From assembly GCA_963682175.1 (NCBI GenBank), contig OY821787.1, positions 13,370,501-13,434,500 on the forward strand: a DNA stretch of 64,000 nt, written 5' to 3'. Below the pieces are notes generated by a model. That model searched no databases. It was not told where the DNA came from and saw only the letters and a list, made by a program, of their open reading frames with translations. The first letter of the stretch is position 1, and the number at the start of each line of letters is the position of its first letter. This stretch comes from Triglochin maritima (lineage: Eukaryota; Streptophyta; Magnoliopsida; Alismatales; Juncaginaceae). Shown one piece after another: positions 32,782-43,780 of the stretch. The position numbers and the translations under genes were made by a program.

Positions 32782-34343
32782 TGATTGGCATCATTTCATG
32801 TTTATATTTGTATCTTATATCCATTATCTTTCACCTAAACAATGTTATGTTACGAGTTTTATGTTTAGTTTTCAGGAATAAATAGGTTTGAAGAGATGAA
32901 GCACAAAAGGACCCAAAGGTTGGGAAAAAAGACTAAATTGTGAGATCTGGGGACTAAGATGCAAGGGAGAAGGACCTGAATGTAAGACAGAAGGACCTAA
33001 GAGCCAAACAAAATACTCCACACCATCATGGGGAGTATTTTACCAATTCGATTCGGGTCGGAGCTCCAACAAGTCACGTAACCGCATCAAAGACCAACAA
33101 TACCAGAAAGAAAAGCCCACAACAAATTCCAACACGATCCGAAGTGTTTGGACCGCCAATTTACGGTCTTGGACCACTAATTGGCGGTCCATATTACTCA
33201 GGATCCGCCCAAATTTCTCCTGGACTTGTATTAATATTCGTTTAGGCTATTTTTGGTATTGGTTTAGTCCCACATCGGGGGATTGTCCCCGATTAGCTTT
33301 TTCTATGCTTATAAATAGAACTCTTCACCTTCCATTGTAATTACCCATTGCTTGGTGGCATTCTCTCTACTAAGGAGTGAGCCTTGAAGCAAAAACTCAA
33401 GGTGGAGAAGAATGCTACCTTCAATGTGAGTCATTTGTTAATAAAATAATTCTTCTAGTTTCTTTTAATCTTGTCTTTTAATTTGTGCATCTTTGTTTAG
33501 TCTTTCCTTTCCTTTTAAGCTTCTTTAATACATCTTGCTTTCTTAGTTAACTTTCATTTCAGTATTATGCTTTCTTTTGTTAATATAGTTAGTGTAATGA
33601 GTAGTGAGTAGTTCCATCCCCATTTGGAGGGTGGAGAAATATGTGATATAATCATGTAGTGTATTAAGTGTGTGTTATCTTTATCCCTTGAGCTTTATAT
33701 GATTTCCATAACCATCTAATGGGTTTTCACTCTTATCTTTGATATGCTAATGCTCTTGAATGAAGTTTAGCTTACGCTTTGATTAGTGGACCTATTTTAT
33801 GGGGAATGATAAGGTTAGGATATGAATGAAGTTAATATTGGAAACACAATTTGTAGTGTATGTGCTCTTGTTGCCTCTACCTTAGCTAATGTCTTGTATG
33901 TTTTAATTATGTAGTCTTATCTTAATTCATGTGGAGGCATAGTAGGGTCTAGTCTTTATACTTGAGTTCATTTAGCTTCATTCCAATTATTGTCTTGTAT
34001 GTTTTAATGATGTAGTCTTATCTTAATTCATGTGGAGGCAAAGTTGGATGTAGTTTTATGATTTCATGCACTACATGTTGTGAGGAGCTTAATTGAACAC
34101 ACACACACACACACATCTTCATATTCACATTATTTCTCTAGCCCCTATGGGGCTAGTTTTATTGTTTATATTCATTTCTTTTTTGCATCTTAGTGTAGTT
34201 TTGTGTAACCAACCTTTCTCTCCTTCTTTTTACCTCTCGCCTTCGAACAAACCAAGCGTCGACACACCTCCCAGTGGACGACCCGTATTTGTCATCGCTT
34301 CAACGTGGCCGTGCAATTGTAGTTAATATAAAATGATCAATCA
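32782..34343 (+). repeat. Athila B, 5' LTR
   Basis: 1562 bp, TGATTGGC...GATCAATCA. Contains palindromes related to CCGCCAATTGGCGG (33150-33205), the USE/TATA pair (33267-33317), and an (AC)n run near 34096-34114 that is longer than in the 3' LTR. Confidence 0.92.
33267..33317 (+). promoter_or_regulatory. snRNA-type USE plus TATA box in Athila B 5' LTR
   Basis: GTCCCACATCG at 33267-33277, 32 bases, TATAAATA at 33310-33317. A perfect 7-bp inverted repeat (ATCGGGG...CCCCGAT, 33274-33293) overlaps the end of the USE and could fold as a hairpin. Confidence 0.72.
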
Positions 34344-34349
34344 AGTTTT

Positions 34350-34367
34350 TGGCGACGTTGCCGGGGA
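34350..34367 (+). other. Primer binding site, tRNA-Asp type (Athila B)
   Basis: TGGCGACGTTGCCGGGGA, six bases after the LTR; one base different from the canonical Athila site TGGCGCCGTTGCCGGGGA. Confidence 0.88.
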
Positions 34368-35482
34368 GGTGCTCTGTCCAGACGTTGGTTTGGACGATTC
34401 GAGGGGTTTTTAATTTTTTGTTTCCAGTTTTTCTTATTTTCAGGGAACCAACGGATCAAAGGGAGGCTACTGGACAAATTTGAGGAATAAAAGACCTAAA
34501 AGGACCGCCAATCAGCGGTTGGAGACCGCCAATTGGCGGCCTGGTGAGGGTTTCCTGCTCTCAAATTTTTTCTGGTAGTTATTTCTGTAATTTTTGTTAT
34601 CTGGGAGCCCTATTTTGCATGTTGTGACGTCTCGTTTGCTCCCAGATCATTAATCACTCCCCCCATTAATCAACTTCGCCCTAAAATCCAAAGCAAAAGA
34701 CTAGATGTTCTTACTTGTTTAGGTCACGCATCATGTATTGACTTAGGCATATTGTTGTCTTTTCTTTTAGCTTTATTTTCAGTTGTTGAGTGCTGGCGTG
34801 AGGTACGCAATTTCCTACACTCATTCATTCATCTCGTATGCTCGTGCATTAGTTAGTAGGAATTGCATCAGGACAAGAGCGAGCGAGCGTTTGATTGGAG
34901 TGATTGATTGCTAGACTTAGGATCAAAACGCTACTAAGGAGGGGTTGTCCCATAAAAGATAAGGTGGGGATTTCATCACCCTTTCCTTGGCCCCAAAATC
35001 ACTCTTAATCAAGCCTTAACTAAAAGCAAGTAGACATTGGCCCTAAGGATTGCGGACGCACTAGGAGAGTAATCTAGTTGAGACCGTCATGACCTGATCG
35101 ACGTTGCCTACCTTGTCGATAGTAGGAGGTACTGGATCTCCGGATCTGGTATCACTTGCTGGGCATTGTGGTCCTCCTTGTAGGGAGGTGAGGCGTGTCG
35201 AGGCTAGTGACCTCGAAGTTAGGCGTCGTCTAGCCTAAGGACCCATTGCCTTACATTGTTTGAGCCGTGCTTGCTAGATTAGGCTTCTACCCTCTTCCGT
35301 TACCCACGCTAGCTTTAGGGATTCTTCCCTTCTCCTCTGAGTCATCTTCTTCTCACCTTCTTCTACGTTATAGTCTCCTCCCCTTTACATTCTCTGGTAG
35401 CGTTTTTAGGGTCGAGTCGAGCACTTTTGCGAGCTTGGCCTCGTGGTGGTGAGAGTGGTCGACTCTAGAGTTCTTTGTGGAG
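34368..35482 (+). other. Athila B 5' leader
   Basis: About 1.1 kb noncoding. Starts with two palindromic units related to CCGCCAATTGGCGG (about 34502-34541). It contains the conserved block around 35090-35170 that is also in A and C. The end (35400-35480) is homologous to the gag start region of A but has an in-frame stop at 35450-35452. Confidence 0.75.
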
Positions 35483-36673
35483 ATGGATGGTTACATGGGC
35501 GACCATCCATATCATAGTTGGGACCAGGACAATTCGTCCTGGTATTCCGGACCCATGCAACCTGGGGTGGCTCAGACGAACACCTCGTATGGTTGGGACA
35601 ATCTTCATTGTGTGACTGAGCAATCTTCATATTGGGGTAGTATGAGAGAGGCACCGACTGCTAGACCATCATCTAGTTACGTCGGATCATATGTTGGTCA
35701 TCAATCTGAGACATTACAAGAACGTTTGGCCTCTTTCATGCATGTGGTAGATGACATGGGTGCACCGGTGGCTCCAGTAGCCGTACCATGTGACTGTTGT
35801 GGGTTGAGTGGTCATGTTATAGGGGAATGTCCTTATATTGCCCCTAAGCCTGAGTATGAGCACACATTTTCCCAAAATGCTCATTATGACCATTACGCAT
35901 CCACGTACAACCCGAGAGGGATGGATTCGTGGGGAGACAATTCGTATTCAAATTCTTATACATCATTTCCACCCCAGTATCCTCCTCCCGAATACCCAAA
36001 ATTCTACCAACAGCTCACTTCAAATCATTGGACTCATTCTCAGCCCATCAACACCCAACCCCAAAATTTCCCAAGCTCTGACTTGGACCTCATAGTTGAC
36101 CGCATACCTGATTCCTTGAAACAAACTTTCCTTACGTTCATGGAAACCACTCAACAGTCCATACAAAATATTGCACTGCAAGTGAGTCAAATGTCGCAGC
36201 AATTACGTGAATGTGAGGAAAGTAACTTTTCTTGTCAACATGAGAGTTTGCCTCTCACTATTGTTCCTGATCATCTTGGAAATGATGGAACATCAAACAA
36301 CTACATTGCTCATGAGGGTATAAGGAGTTCCTTGGAGGATACCTTGGGTATGAGACTTACTTTTTGTTTGCCTGGTGTGTCGGACATGCCTAACGAGGTT
36401 CTTGACCTCGTTCCGACGCACCAGCTTGTTGGTTGGAGAGTTTGGATTGACAATCATAACTTCAGCATCGCAACGGGAGAAACTCTTCTTCCGTTGCCCC
36501 TCATTTCCCAAACTCTTGAGAGGTTCAAGCTCTTTCAGTTTGATCCTTTGAATGAGACGCCTTTGCGTCCAATTCATGAACCTCTCATTTCATCTGGTGC
36601 TCTTTCTGAAGGGGGCACACACATGCGTATTCTGGCCCCGCGTGGTGTCATGTTCCCTTTCCAAGTGCATTGA
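35483..36673 (+). CDS. Chimeric gag/RT-derived protein of non-autonomous Athila B
   Basis: A 396-codon frame from the ATG at 35483. Parts: an N-terminal 50 residues rich in W/Y/D with no clear match; a gag-like segment with CCHC knuckle C103/C106/H111/C116, aligning with the Athila A knuckle region; a Tyr/Pro-rich linker; a probable coiled coil about 205-245 matching A residues 365-410; a linker; then about 40 residues near 310-350 ('GWRVWID...LPLPLISQTLERF') corresponding to the start of the A reverse transcriptase fingers; and a 45-residue tail. Catalytic domains are absent. The same frame occurs in element C. It could be an RNA-binding gag-like protein; function is unknown. Confidence 0.7.
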   Translation: MDGYMGDHPYHSWDQDNSSWYSGPMQPGVAQTNTSYGWDNLHCVTEQSSYWGSMREAPTARPSSSYVGSYVGHQSETLQERLASFMHVVDDMGAPVAPVAVPCDCCGLSGHVIGECPYIAPKPEYEHTFSQNAHYDHYASTYNPRGMDSWGDNSYSNSYTSFPPQYPPPEYPKFYQQLTSNHWTHSQPINTQPQNFPSSDLDLIVDRIPDSLKQTFLTFMETTQQSIQNIALQVSQMSQQLRECEESNFSCQHESLPLTIVPDHLGNDGTSNNYIAHEGIRSSLEDTLGMRLTFCLPGVSDMPNEVLDLVPTHQLVGWRVWIDNHNFSIATGETLLPLPLISQTLERFKLFQFDPLNETPLRPIHEPLISSGALSEGGTHMRILAPRGVMFPFQVH

Positions 36674-38292
36674 CCCACTCTTGAGGTTCCCATTTGATGT
36701 CTTTTGACAAATGAAGATGGGAACTTATGTTTGTACATAGTTATATAAAAAAAAGAAAACAAAAGAAAACAAAAGAAAAAAAGAAAAAAAGAACAATAAA
36801 AGACGCCATCAGTGAGCATCGATTGTTGTGTGCCCAAACCCTTGTGTATTTGGGCTCCATTTCTTTCACGTATTTGTATCCTTTCTTTAGCATCTCACAG
36901 GTTTTGAGGGAATTCGGGTTTGTGTCCATCAACATGACCTTGAACTTCCCTTTGTACTTCATGTTGGTGAGATCTCTCCTTTTTCATGCATAAATCCATG
37001 TAGTATCTTGCTCACATTCATTGAGGACAATGCATGAAGTAGGTGTGGGGGGTGTTTTACGTGTGTACATAGTCGAGTCTCTTCTTTTGATTTTGTTTTT
37101 CTTTTGTTTGCATTTTTAGGATTAGTGTGTTGCATTTAATATCGATATATCTGTTTGCCATGATCTTTGGGTGACTTGTCTTCTTTTGCTTGCCTAGTGC
37201 TTTAAAATTTCCACATTTCTTTCAAAATATTCATGTGTTTGCGAAAGAAAATGTTTTGTGGGTTTACATGTGTTTAGCATGTGCAAAACCGTTGAGAGGC
37301 AAAGAAAAAAGAAAGTTCCCAAAATTGTCTTGAACTTGATGCATTAGGATATCTAGTACAGTGACTTTAGCATTTATCGAGTCGTTAGGATGCACCCCAG
37401 TTTTCCCTTGGGGAAGAGTAATCATAGGGTTTCAGTGCTCAAACATTTAATGAAGTCCACCCTGAACCTAGTGAGTCAATAATTCGTGTCTGTTAACTTA
37501 AGGAAGTTTGTTATAGTCAAGGACCTTCTAAATCCTGTTGTGAGACACTAGTGTAGGGGTTTTGGTTCATGTGTAGATAAGAAATAAGTGAGTAGGTGTT
37601 CTCTTTTCTCGCACGGCTCCTATCACTTGGGAAAGTAGGTCTGAGGGGACTTTGTGCCTGGTGCTTTCGAGTCATCTGACTTGGGATGCGCCGACCGAAC
37701 TCCCGTTACACGGGTGGTAGGGATTGCCCTATGTGGAGATTTGGGGAAAGGTGTACGTGATAGTGTAAGTCCTCATGGGCAATGATGCACGAAACCTGAC
37801 CCCTGGAGAATGAAGCTCCAACTAATAAAAAGAAAAAGAAGAAAAAAAATGTGAAAAGAAACAAAAAGAAAAAAAATGGTAATGCAAATAAGAACCTTAA
37901 TGGACTTTACACTTTGTAGCACCTGAGGATGTTGAGGTTGTCCATGTCTTTCACTTAATTCCTTATTTAACTTGCACGAATGGTTCATTAGGTTAGAGGT
38001 GTGGACTCATCACCTATATAGAGTCGGCCCGTAGCGTTACTGCGTCCATTGATCGACAAAATATTTCCAACGAGTAGAGTGTCTAGAATGAATAATGCAT
38101 TTTGTTCGGATTTTGTGGGTATATCCGCTGAAACCCCTCAGGAGACAACACTCCTCCTCCTTGGCAACAAAGAGGTTTAACGGCTTGTTGCACGTGCTAA
38201 GTACAACCGTGATTCCTACGAAAGTGAGTTAGGATTTCTTGTTTTTCGTATGCTTTTTCCTTTCTTTGTTTTGCTCGGGACTAGCAAAAGTT
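36674..38292 (+). other. Athila B 3' noncoding region
   Basis: About 1.6 kb, homologous along most of its length to the 3' noncoding regions of A and C. Contains an A/G-rich run (about 36748-36800) and the GGTGCATCC-type conserved block read on the opposite strand near 37340-37400. No open frame over about 90 codons. Confidence 0.75.
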
Positions 38293-38307
38293 AGGTGTGG
38301 GGGTATT
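38293..38307 (+). other. Polypurine tract (Athila B)
   Basis: AGGTGTGGGGGTATT directly before the 3' LTR. Confidence 0.88.
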
Positions 38308-39847
38308 TGATTGGCATCATTTCATGTTTATATTTGTATCTTATATCCATTATCTTTCACCTAAACAATGTTATGTTACGATTTTTATGTTTACTTTTCA
38401 GGAATAAATAGGTTTGAAGAGATGAAGCACAAAAGGACCCAAAAGCTAGGAAAAAGGACTAAATTGTGAGATCTGGGGACTAAGATGCAAGGGAGAAGGA
38501 CCTGAATGTAAGACAGAAGGACCTAAGAGCCAAACAAAATACTCCACACCATCATGGGGAGTATTTTACCAATTCGATTCGGGTCGGAGCTCCAACAAGT
38601 CACGTAACTGCATCAAAGACCAACAATACCAGAAAGAAAAGCCCACAACAAATTCCAACGCGATCCGAAGTGTTTGGACCGCCAATTTGCGGTCTTGGAC
38701 CGCTAATTGGCGGTCCATATTACTCAGGATCCGCCCAAATTTCTCCTGGACTTTTATTAATGTTCGTTTAGGCTATTTTTGGTATTGGTTTAGTCCCACA
38801 TCGGGGGATTGTCCCCGATTAGCTTTTTCTATGCTTATAAATAGAACTCTTCACCTTCCATTGTAATTACCCATTGGTTGGTGGCATTCTCTCTACTAAG
38901 GAGTGAGCCTTGAAGCAAAAACTCAAGGTGGAGAAGAATGCTACCTTCAATGTGAGTCATTTGTTAATAAAATAATTCTTCTAGTTTCTTTTAATCTTGT
39001 CTTTTAATTTGTGCATCTTTGTTTAGTCTTTCCTTTCCTTTTAAGCTTCTTTAATACTTCTTGCTTTCTTAGTTAACTTTCATTTCAGTATTATGCTTTC
39101 TTTTGTTAATATAGTTAGTGCGATGAGTAGTGAGTAGTTCCATCCCCATTTGGGGGGTGGAGAAATATGTGATATAATCATGTAGTGTATTAAGTGTGTG
39201 TTATCTTTATCCCTTGAGCTTTATATGATTTGCATAACCATCTAATGGGTTTTCACTCTTATCTTTGATATGCTAATGCTCTTGAATGAAGCTTAGCTTA
39301 TGCTTTGATTAGTGGACCTATTTTATGGGGAATGATAAGGTTAGGATATGAATGAAGTTAATATTGGAAACACAATTTGTAGTATATGTGTTCTTGTTGC
39401 CTTTACCTTAGCTAATATCTTGTATGTTTTAATTATGTAGTCTTATCTTAATTCATGTGGAGGCATAGTAGGGTCTAGTCTTTATACTTGAGTTCATTTA
39501 GCTTCATTCCAATTATTGTCTTGTATGTTTTAATGATGTAGTCTTATCTTAATTCATGTGGAGGAAAAGTTGGATGTAGTTTTATGATTTCATGCACTAC
39601 ATGTTGTGAGGAGCTTAATTGAACACACACACATCTTCATATTCACATTATTTCTCTACCCCCTATGGGGCTAGTTTTATTGTTTATATTCATTTCCCTT
39701 TTGCATCTTAGTGTAGTTTAGTGTAACCTTTCTCTCCTTCTTTTTAGCTCTCGCCTTCGAACAAACCAAGCGTCGACACACCTCCCAGTGGACGACCCGT
39801 ATTTGTCACCGCTTCAAAGCGGTCGTGCACTTGCTTCAAATCAATCA
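38308..39847 (+). repeat. Athila B, 3' LTR
   Basis: 1540 bp; same start as the 5' LTR, but with a short internal loss just before its end, so it finishes AAATCAATCA. Palindromes at 38675-38725. The flank TGGGC confirms the boundary. Confidence 0.9.
38793..38843 (+). promoter_or_regulatory. snRNA-type USE plus TATA box in Athila B 3' LTR
   Basis: GTCCCACATCG at 38793-38803, 32 bases, TATAAATA at 38836-38843. Confidence 0.7.
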
Positions 39848-40995
39848 TGGGCGCTTCGAAATTCTTCAACTCCAGTGTTCCAATCTGGCATTCAAAGTTC
39901 TTCTTTTCGATAAAACAAGTGCACAGATTCTAACTCTTTCTTGTAACTTCATTTTTATTTCGTAATTTAGAATCTTAGATAATGGCTTATGTACCCATAA
40001 CAAATTTACCAATGACTCACAAAGATTACAGTCCCTTAAGACCCAGTAAAAGTAATAATCCCGAATGAAAATCTACCCACTACTTAAATTTAAATGAAAA
40101 AAATTCATTAGTTTAGGAATTATGTTGTAAAATCACTAAGGGTGGTATTGTCCACCACAAACAACATATCACCCACACACCGGGCAGTAAAGCCCCAGAT
40201 ACTTTAAGAGCCGAAATAGCCACTTACATGTCAACTACTAGTAGAATTCAAATTAATCAAAATACATGTTAAGATGATTTTGTTGATTTATGAGATGATA
40301 TATATAGGAACACATGGGTCGTGTACTGGTTCCGGTTCCATCATAACCCCAACATCTCAACCCCATTTGGCTCCTCTAAAGAGGTGAAGGCAAAGTACTT
40401 GGGGACCAATGGATCGATTTTGTGGACAATCTCAAGATGTTGATCGGACCCAACAAACCACAATTGAATGACATTTTAGGAAAGAAGACAATCTATAATT
40501 TTTTTTATAGATGTGGAATTCCTTAGAACGCTGCTAATACAACTGAATTTATGGAAGCCATTACCGCTACATGCACATATGATCCTGGCCAAAAACTCAT
40601 CACTTATCACGAAGTTAGTGATACATATCTAAGAAAAGGAAATTAACTATACTAGTGTTTTTCTAGATTCATATAGGCAATATTTGATGCTTCAGGGCAC
40701 TCACACATAGTTAACTACTTGTTCATGTTAATTGAAAAAAAAGTTGAAGAATTAGGGGAGGATTATGTGGTTCAAGTTGTCACCGACAACACCGACTTGT
40801 ACGTAGTCATTGGGAAGATGTTGATACGAAAGAGGGAGCATCTTTTTTAGACTCCTTGTGCCACACACAACGTCGACCACATCTTGGATGACATCAGCAA
40901 GTTATTTTTGACAAGCATTGTCTTAAGCTGATGTATTGTGAGGCATTTTAATGACCATGCCTTATTACTCTCACGGATGCGAAAAGCAAGAGGGG
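39848..40995 (+). pseudogene. hAT transposase remnant (BED finger and DUF659-like region)
   Basis: Plus-strand frames, broken by stops and shifts. A possible start ATG lies at 39982 (MAYVPI). Near 40125-40230 'CCKITKGGIVHHKQHI' resembles a BED zinc finger (C-x-C...GG...K-x-H). Near 40500-40620 'FFYRCGIP', 'EFMEAITA' and 'LITYHEV' follow the order seen in hAT transposases. Near 40755-40905 'DYVVQVVTDNTDLYVVIGKML...TPCATHNVDHILDDI' matches the catalytic Asp region of plant hAT proteins. The C-terminal dimerisation domain is missing where Athila D begins. It is dead; a domesticated gene is unlikely given the stops. Confidence 0.72.
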
Positions 40996-41055
40996 GCAAT
41001 TCTATGTATAGTCTCCTCTACTAATTACACCTTCTATTTATGTGTGGTTGTCGAG

Positions 41056-43780
41056 TCAATTCGAGCACCTTTATGTGAGGTTGGACTCATCTTGGTGAGG
41101 GTGGTCGACTTGAGAGAGTTGATCCTGTTTTTGAGATAGATGCTCTCGGTGATCATCTCTCTCCGCCTCGAGCTCCCTTGGAGTAAGAGGCTTCATGGAC
41201 TCTTGGAGGTGGGGGAGATCAGGTTCCATACAAGGAGTTCCTCGGTCCACTCGTAGCATCACGTAGACCATCTCCTCCTCCGACTTGGGACGAAGAGGGT
41301 CCCATTCGGGATCGAGTTATGGGAGTACCACCACCCTATGCTCGACAGGATCAACCGATAACTTTGTGGGAGTGGACCCATCCTATTCAGGCTGCGCAAC
41401 CTACTTGTATAGTTCTCCCATCTGCTCACGGGAACAACTATGAACTGAAACCTCAAAATGTGAGCATGCTTCCTACCTTCACAACCAATAAGGAGGCTTC
41501 GTATATCTTTATACGTGAATTCGAAGAGGTATGCTCCATGTTCAAGCTTCAAAAGTTTGCTAAGGATTCCGTCCTGTTGAGGATGATATCTTTCGCGTTG
41601 AAGGATAACATGAAGAAATAGATGTACAACCTCCCGACAAACTCGATTCAGTCTTGGGATAACTTTGTGACCGTCTTTCTGGAGAGATTCTTCCCCCAAA
41701 GGAAGACTCAACAACTACGACACCATATACATCAAATGTATCAGACTGAGACTGAATCGTTTCATGTTTTCTTTGAAAGGTTCAAGGACCTTCTCATGCA
41801 ATGCTCTCATCATGGACTTGAGTTGTGGTAGTTGTGCCATATTGTTTATGAGGGATTCAACTACAACACCCGTACATTGTTGGAGTCGATGTGTCAGGGT
41901 GATTTCCAAATAAAACTCATTGATGAGGCATGAGATACTTTTGAATTAGTGGTTGAATACACCCTTGAGTGGGGACACCATGAGAGAGCCACCAGTCACC
42001 ATGTCTTCTGGTCGAGCTGGATCATACCAAGTCGAGTCAACTATCGCATCTCAGGTGAAAATGGATGCTTTCATGGGTCAGATAGAGAGTTTAGAGTTCG
42101 ACCGAGCTTCAGTAGCTCAGGTCTCTACTCCCGCTTGTAGTGGGTGTGGACTTACGGGACATAGTGTCTTGGATTATGCTTATGCTCCAAGCAATACTGA
42201 GCATGCAAATGTGATGTATAATAGCGGCCTCATAACGACCCATACAGTCACTCGTATAACCTGGGATGATGAAACCACCCTAACTTCTCTTTGGGGCCAC
42301 AGTCAGAGCTTGCACGCTCAACCCCAACCCCCACCTTATCACCCTCCACGCTCATCAGTGACCTTCCAACCCCCACCTTAAAGGTCTCAGTCCCATACTC
42401 ACCAACCTTCTTAAGCCTCATTGTATGACTATTCAAATAAAACTCCATTACCACAGCAGGTTGACCCAAAGTTCTCCACTATATAGCAAACCCTTCAAGT
42501 GTTCATGCAGAGCATGTAAACCATGCTTGCAGCCAACAATACGTTGGTCAAAGCATTGGAAGTGCAATTCATCCAATTGGCTTAGCAACTCAATGAACGC
42601 AAGAAGGGTTAGTTGCCAAGTCAACCTGAGGCCAATCCTAGCGGTCAACCTTCTCCGGGTAGGCATCAAGTCAACAACGTGGAAATTCATCCTCCCTAAC
42701 ATGCAAATGTTGTTCATACTTTGAGATCGGATAGGATGGTGGATAATCATGTTGAAATGCCTACGTCTGAACCCTTGAGTGACTCTCTGGAAAAGAGCAA
42801 TAAGCCTCCCAAAGAACTGATTCCTTAGGCTCAATCTTCTGATTCATATGTCCCCAAGGGACCATACCCCTATAGATTAGAAAGAAAAGGGATGAGTAAT
42901 GGGATAAGATTGTTGAGGTACTACGAAAAGTTAAGGTGAATATTCTGTTGTTGGACGTTGTTCAACAAATATCACAGTATGTCAAATTTCTCAAGGACCT
43001 ATGCACCAAGAACAGGTGAACTAATGTCCCCAAGAAAGCCTTCTTAGCTGCCAATGTATGTTCGATACTGACACAACCTGCACAAGTAAAGTACAAGGAC
43101 TCTGGTTGTCCAATTATTTCTTGTGTCATTGGTAATGTGCCCACCCATATAGCTTTACTTGATTTAGGGGCATCTGTGAACCTCCTGTCTTATTCAGTCT
43201 ACGTCAACCTAGGAATTGGTGACCTTAAGCGAATGAGAACTACCCTTCAGTTGGCTGATAGGTCAGTCAAAATTCCATTGGGACTTCGTAGACGACGTCC
43301 TTATCAAAGTGGGTGAGTTTGTATTTCCAGTAAACCAGTGTCTAACTCACAAGGACAAATCTCAGTGATCTATGGGAGGCCATTTGTAGCGACGTCTAAT
43401 GCTTTAATTAACTATCACAATAGTTTGATGAGGTTGTCTTTTGACAATCTAACTGTGGATTTCAACATCTTCACTCTAGGTAAGCAACCTGATTCGTTTG
43501 ATGATTCTGTCGGAGCCAATCTCATTCAAGACACTGATGAGATTGAGTTAATGGGTGCTTTGGAGTCTCATCGACATTTTCTTGAGTTGCCCAATGACAA
43601 AGTTGTGAGAAAGGATGTTCTTGAGGAATCTACATTTGAATTCCTTGATGAGGAGACACATCTGGGTGCCTTCTCTTCCTATCCCATGGCTCTTGAGACA
43701 CTTGAAATGATCTCTAAATCTGACAAGGAAGTCTCTCACTGAGAACCTAAAGTACATATTCTTGGGGATAAAGAGACATT
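41056..43780 (+). pseudogene. Athila D gag and protease
   Basis: Gag capsid-like pieces at 41319-41621 and 41622-41831 closely match Athila A, interrupted by TAG stops. Knuckle-like CSGCGLTGH near 42140. Protease 'LLDLGASVNLL'-type motif near 43150-43190 (here DLGAS is kept) and a following piece to 43742. Frame changes are frequent around 42380-43330. Non-functional. Confidence 0.85.

Larger units (their letters stand above)
32782..39847 (+). mobile_element. Athila-like non-autonomous element B
   Basis: 7066 bp with LTRs 32782-34343 and 38308-39847, target duplication TGGGC (32777-32781, 39848-39852), tRNA-Asp-type primer site and G-rich polypurine tract. The 3964-bp interior keeps the Athila leader and 3' noncoding region but has lost protease, nearly all of RT, RNase H and integrase. 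In their place is one chimeric frame (35483-36673). It therefore needs enzymes from an autonomous Athila. It lies inside a hAT remnant. Confidence 0.92.

Noticed and set aside
34096..34114. (AC)n run as a special feature
   Set aside because: Ordinary microsatellite whose length differs between the two LTRs.
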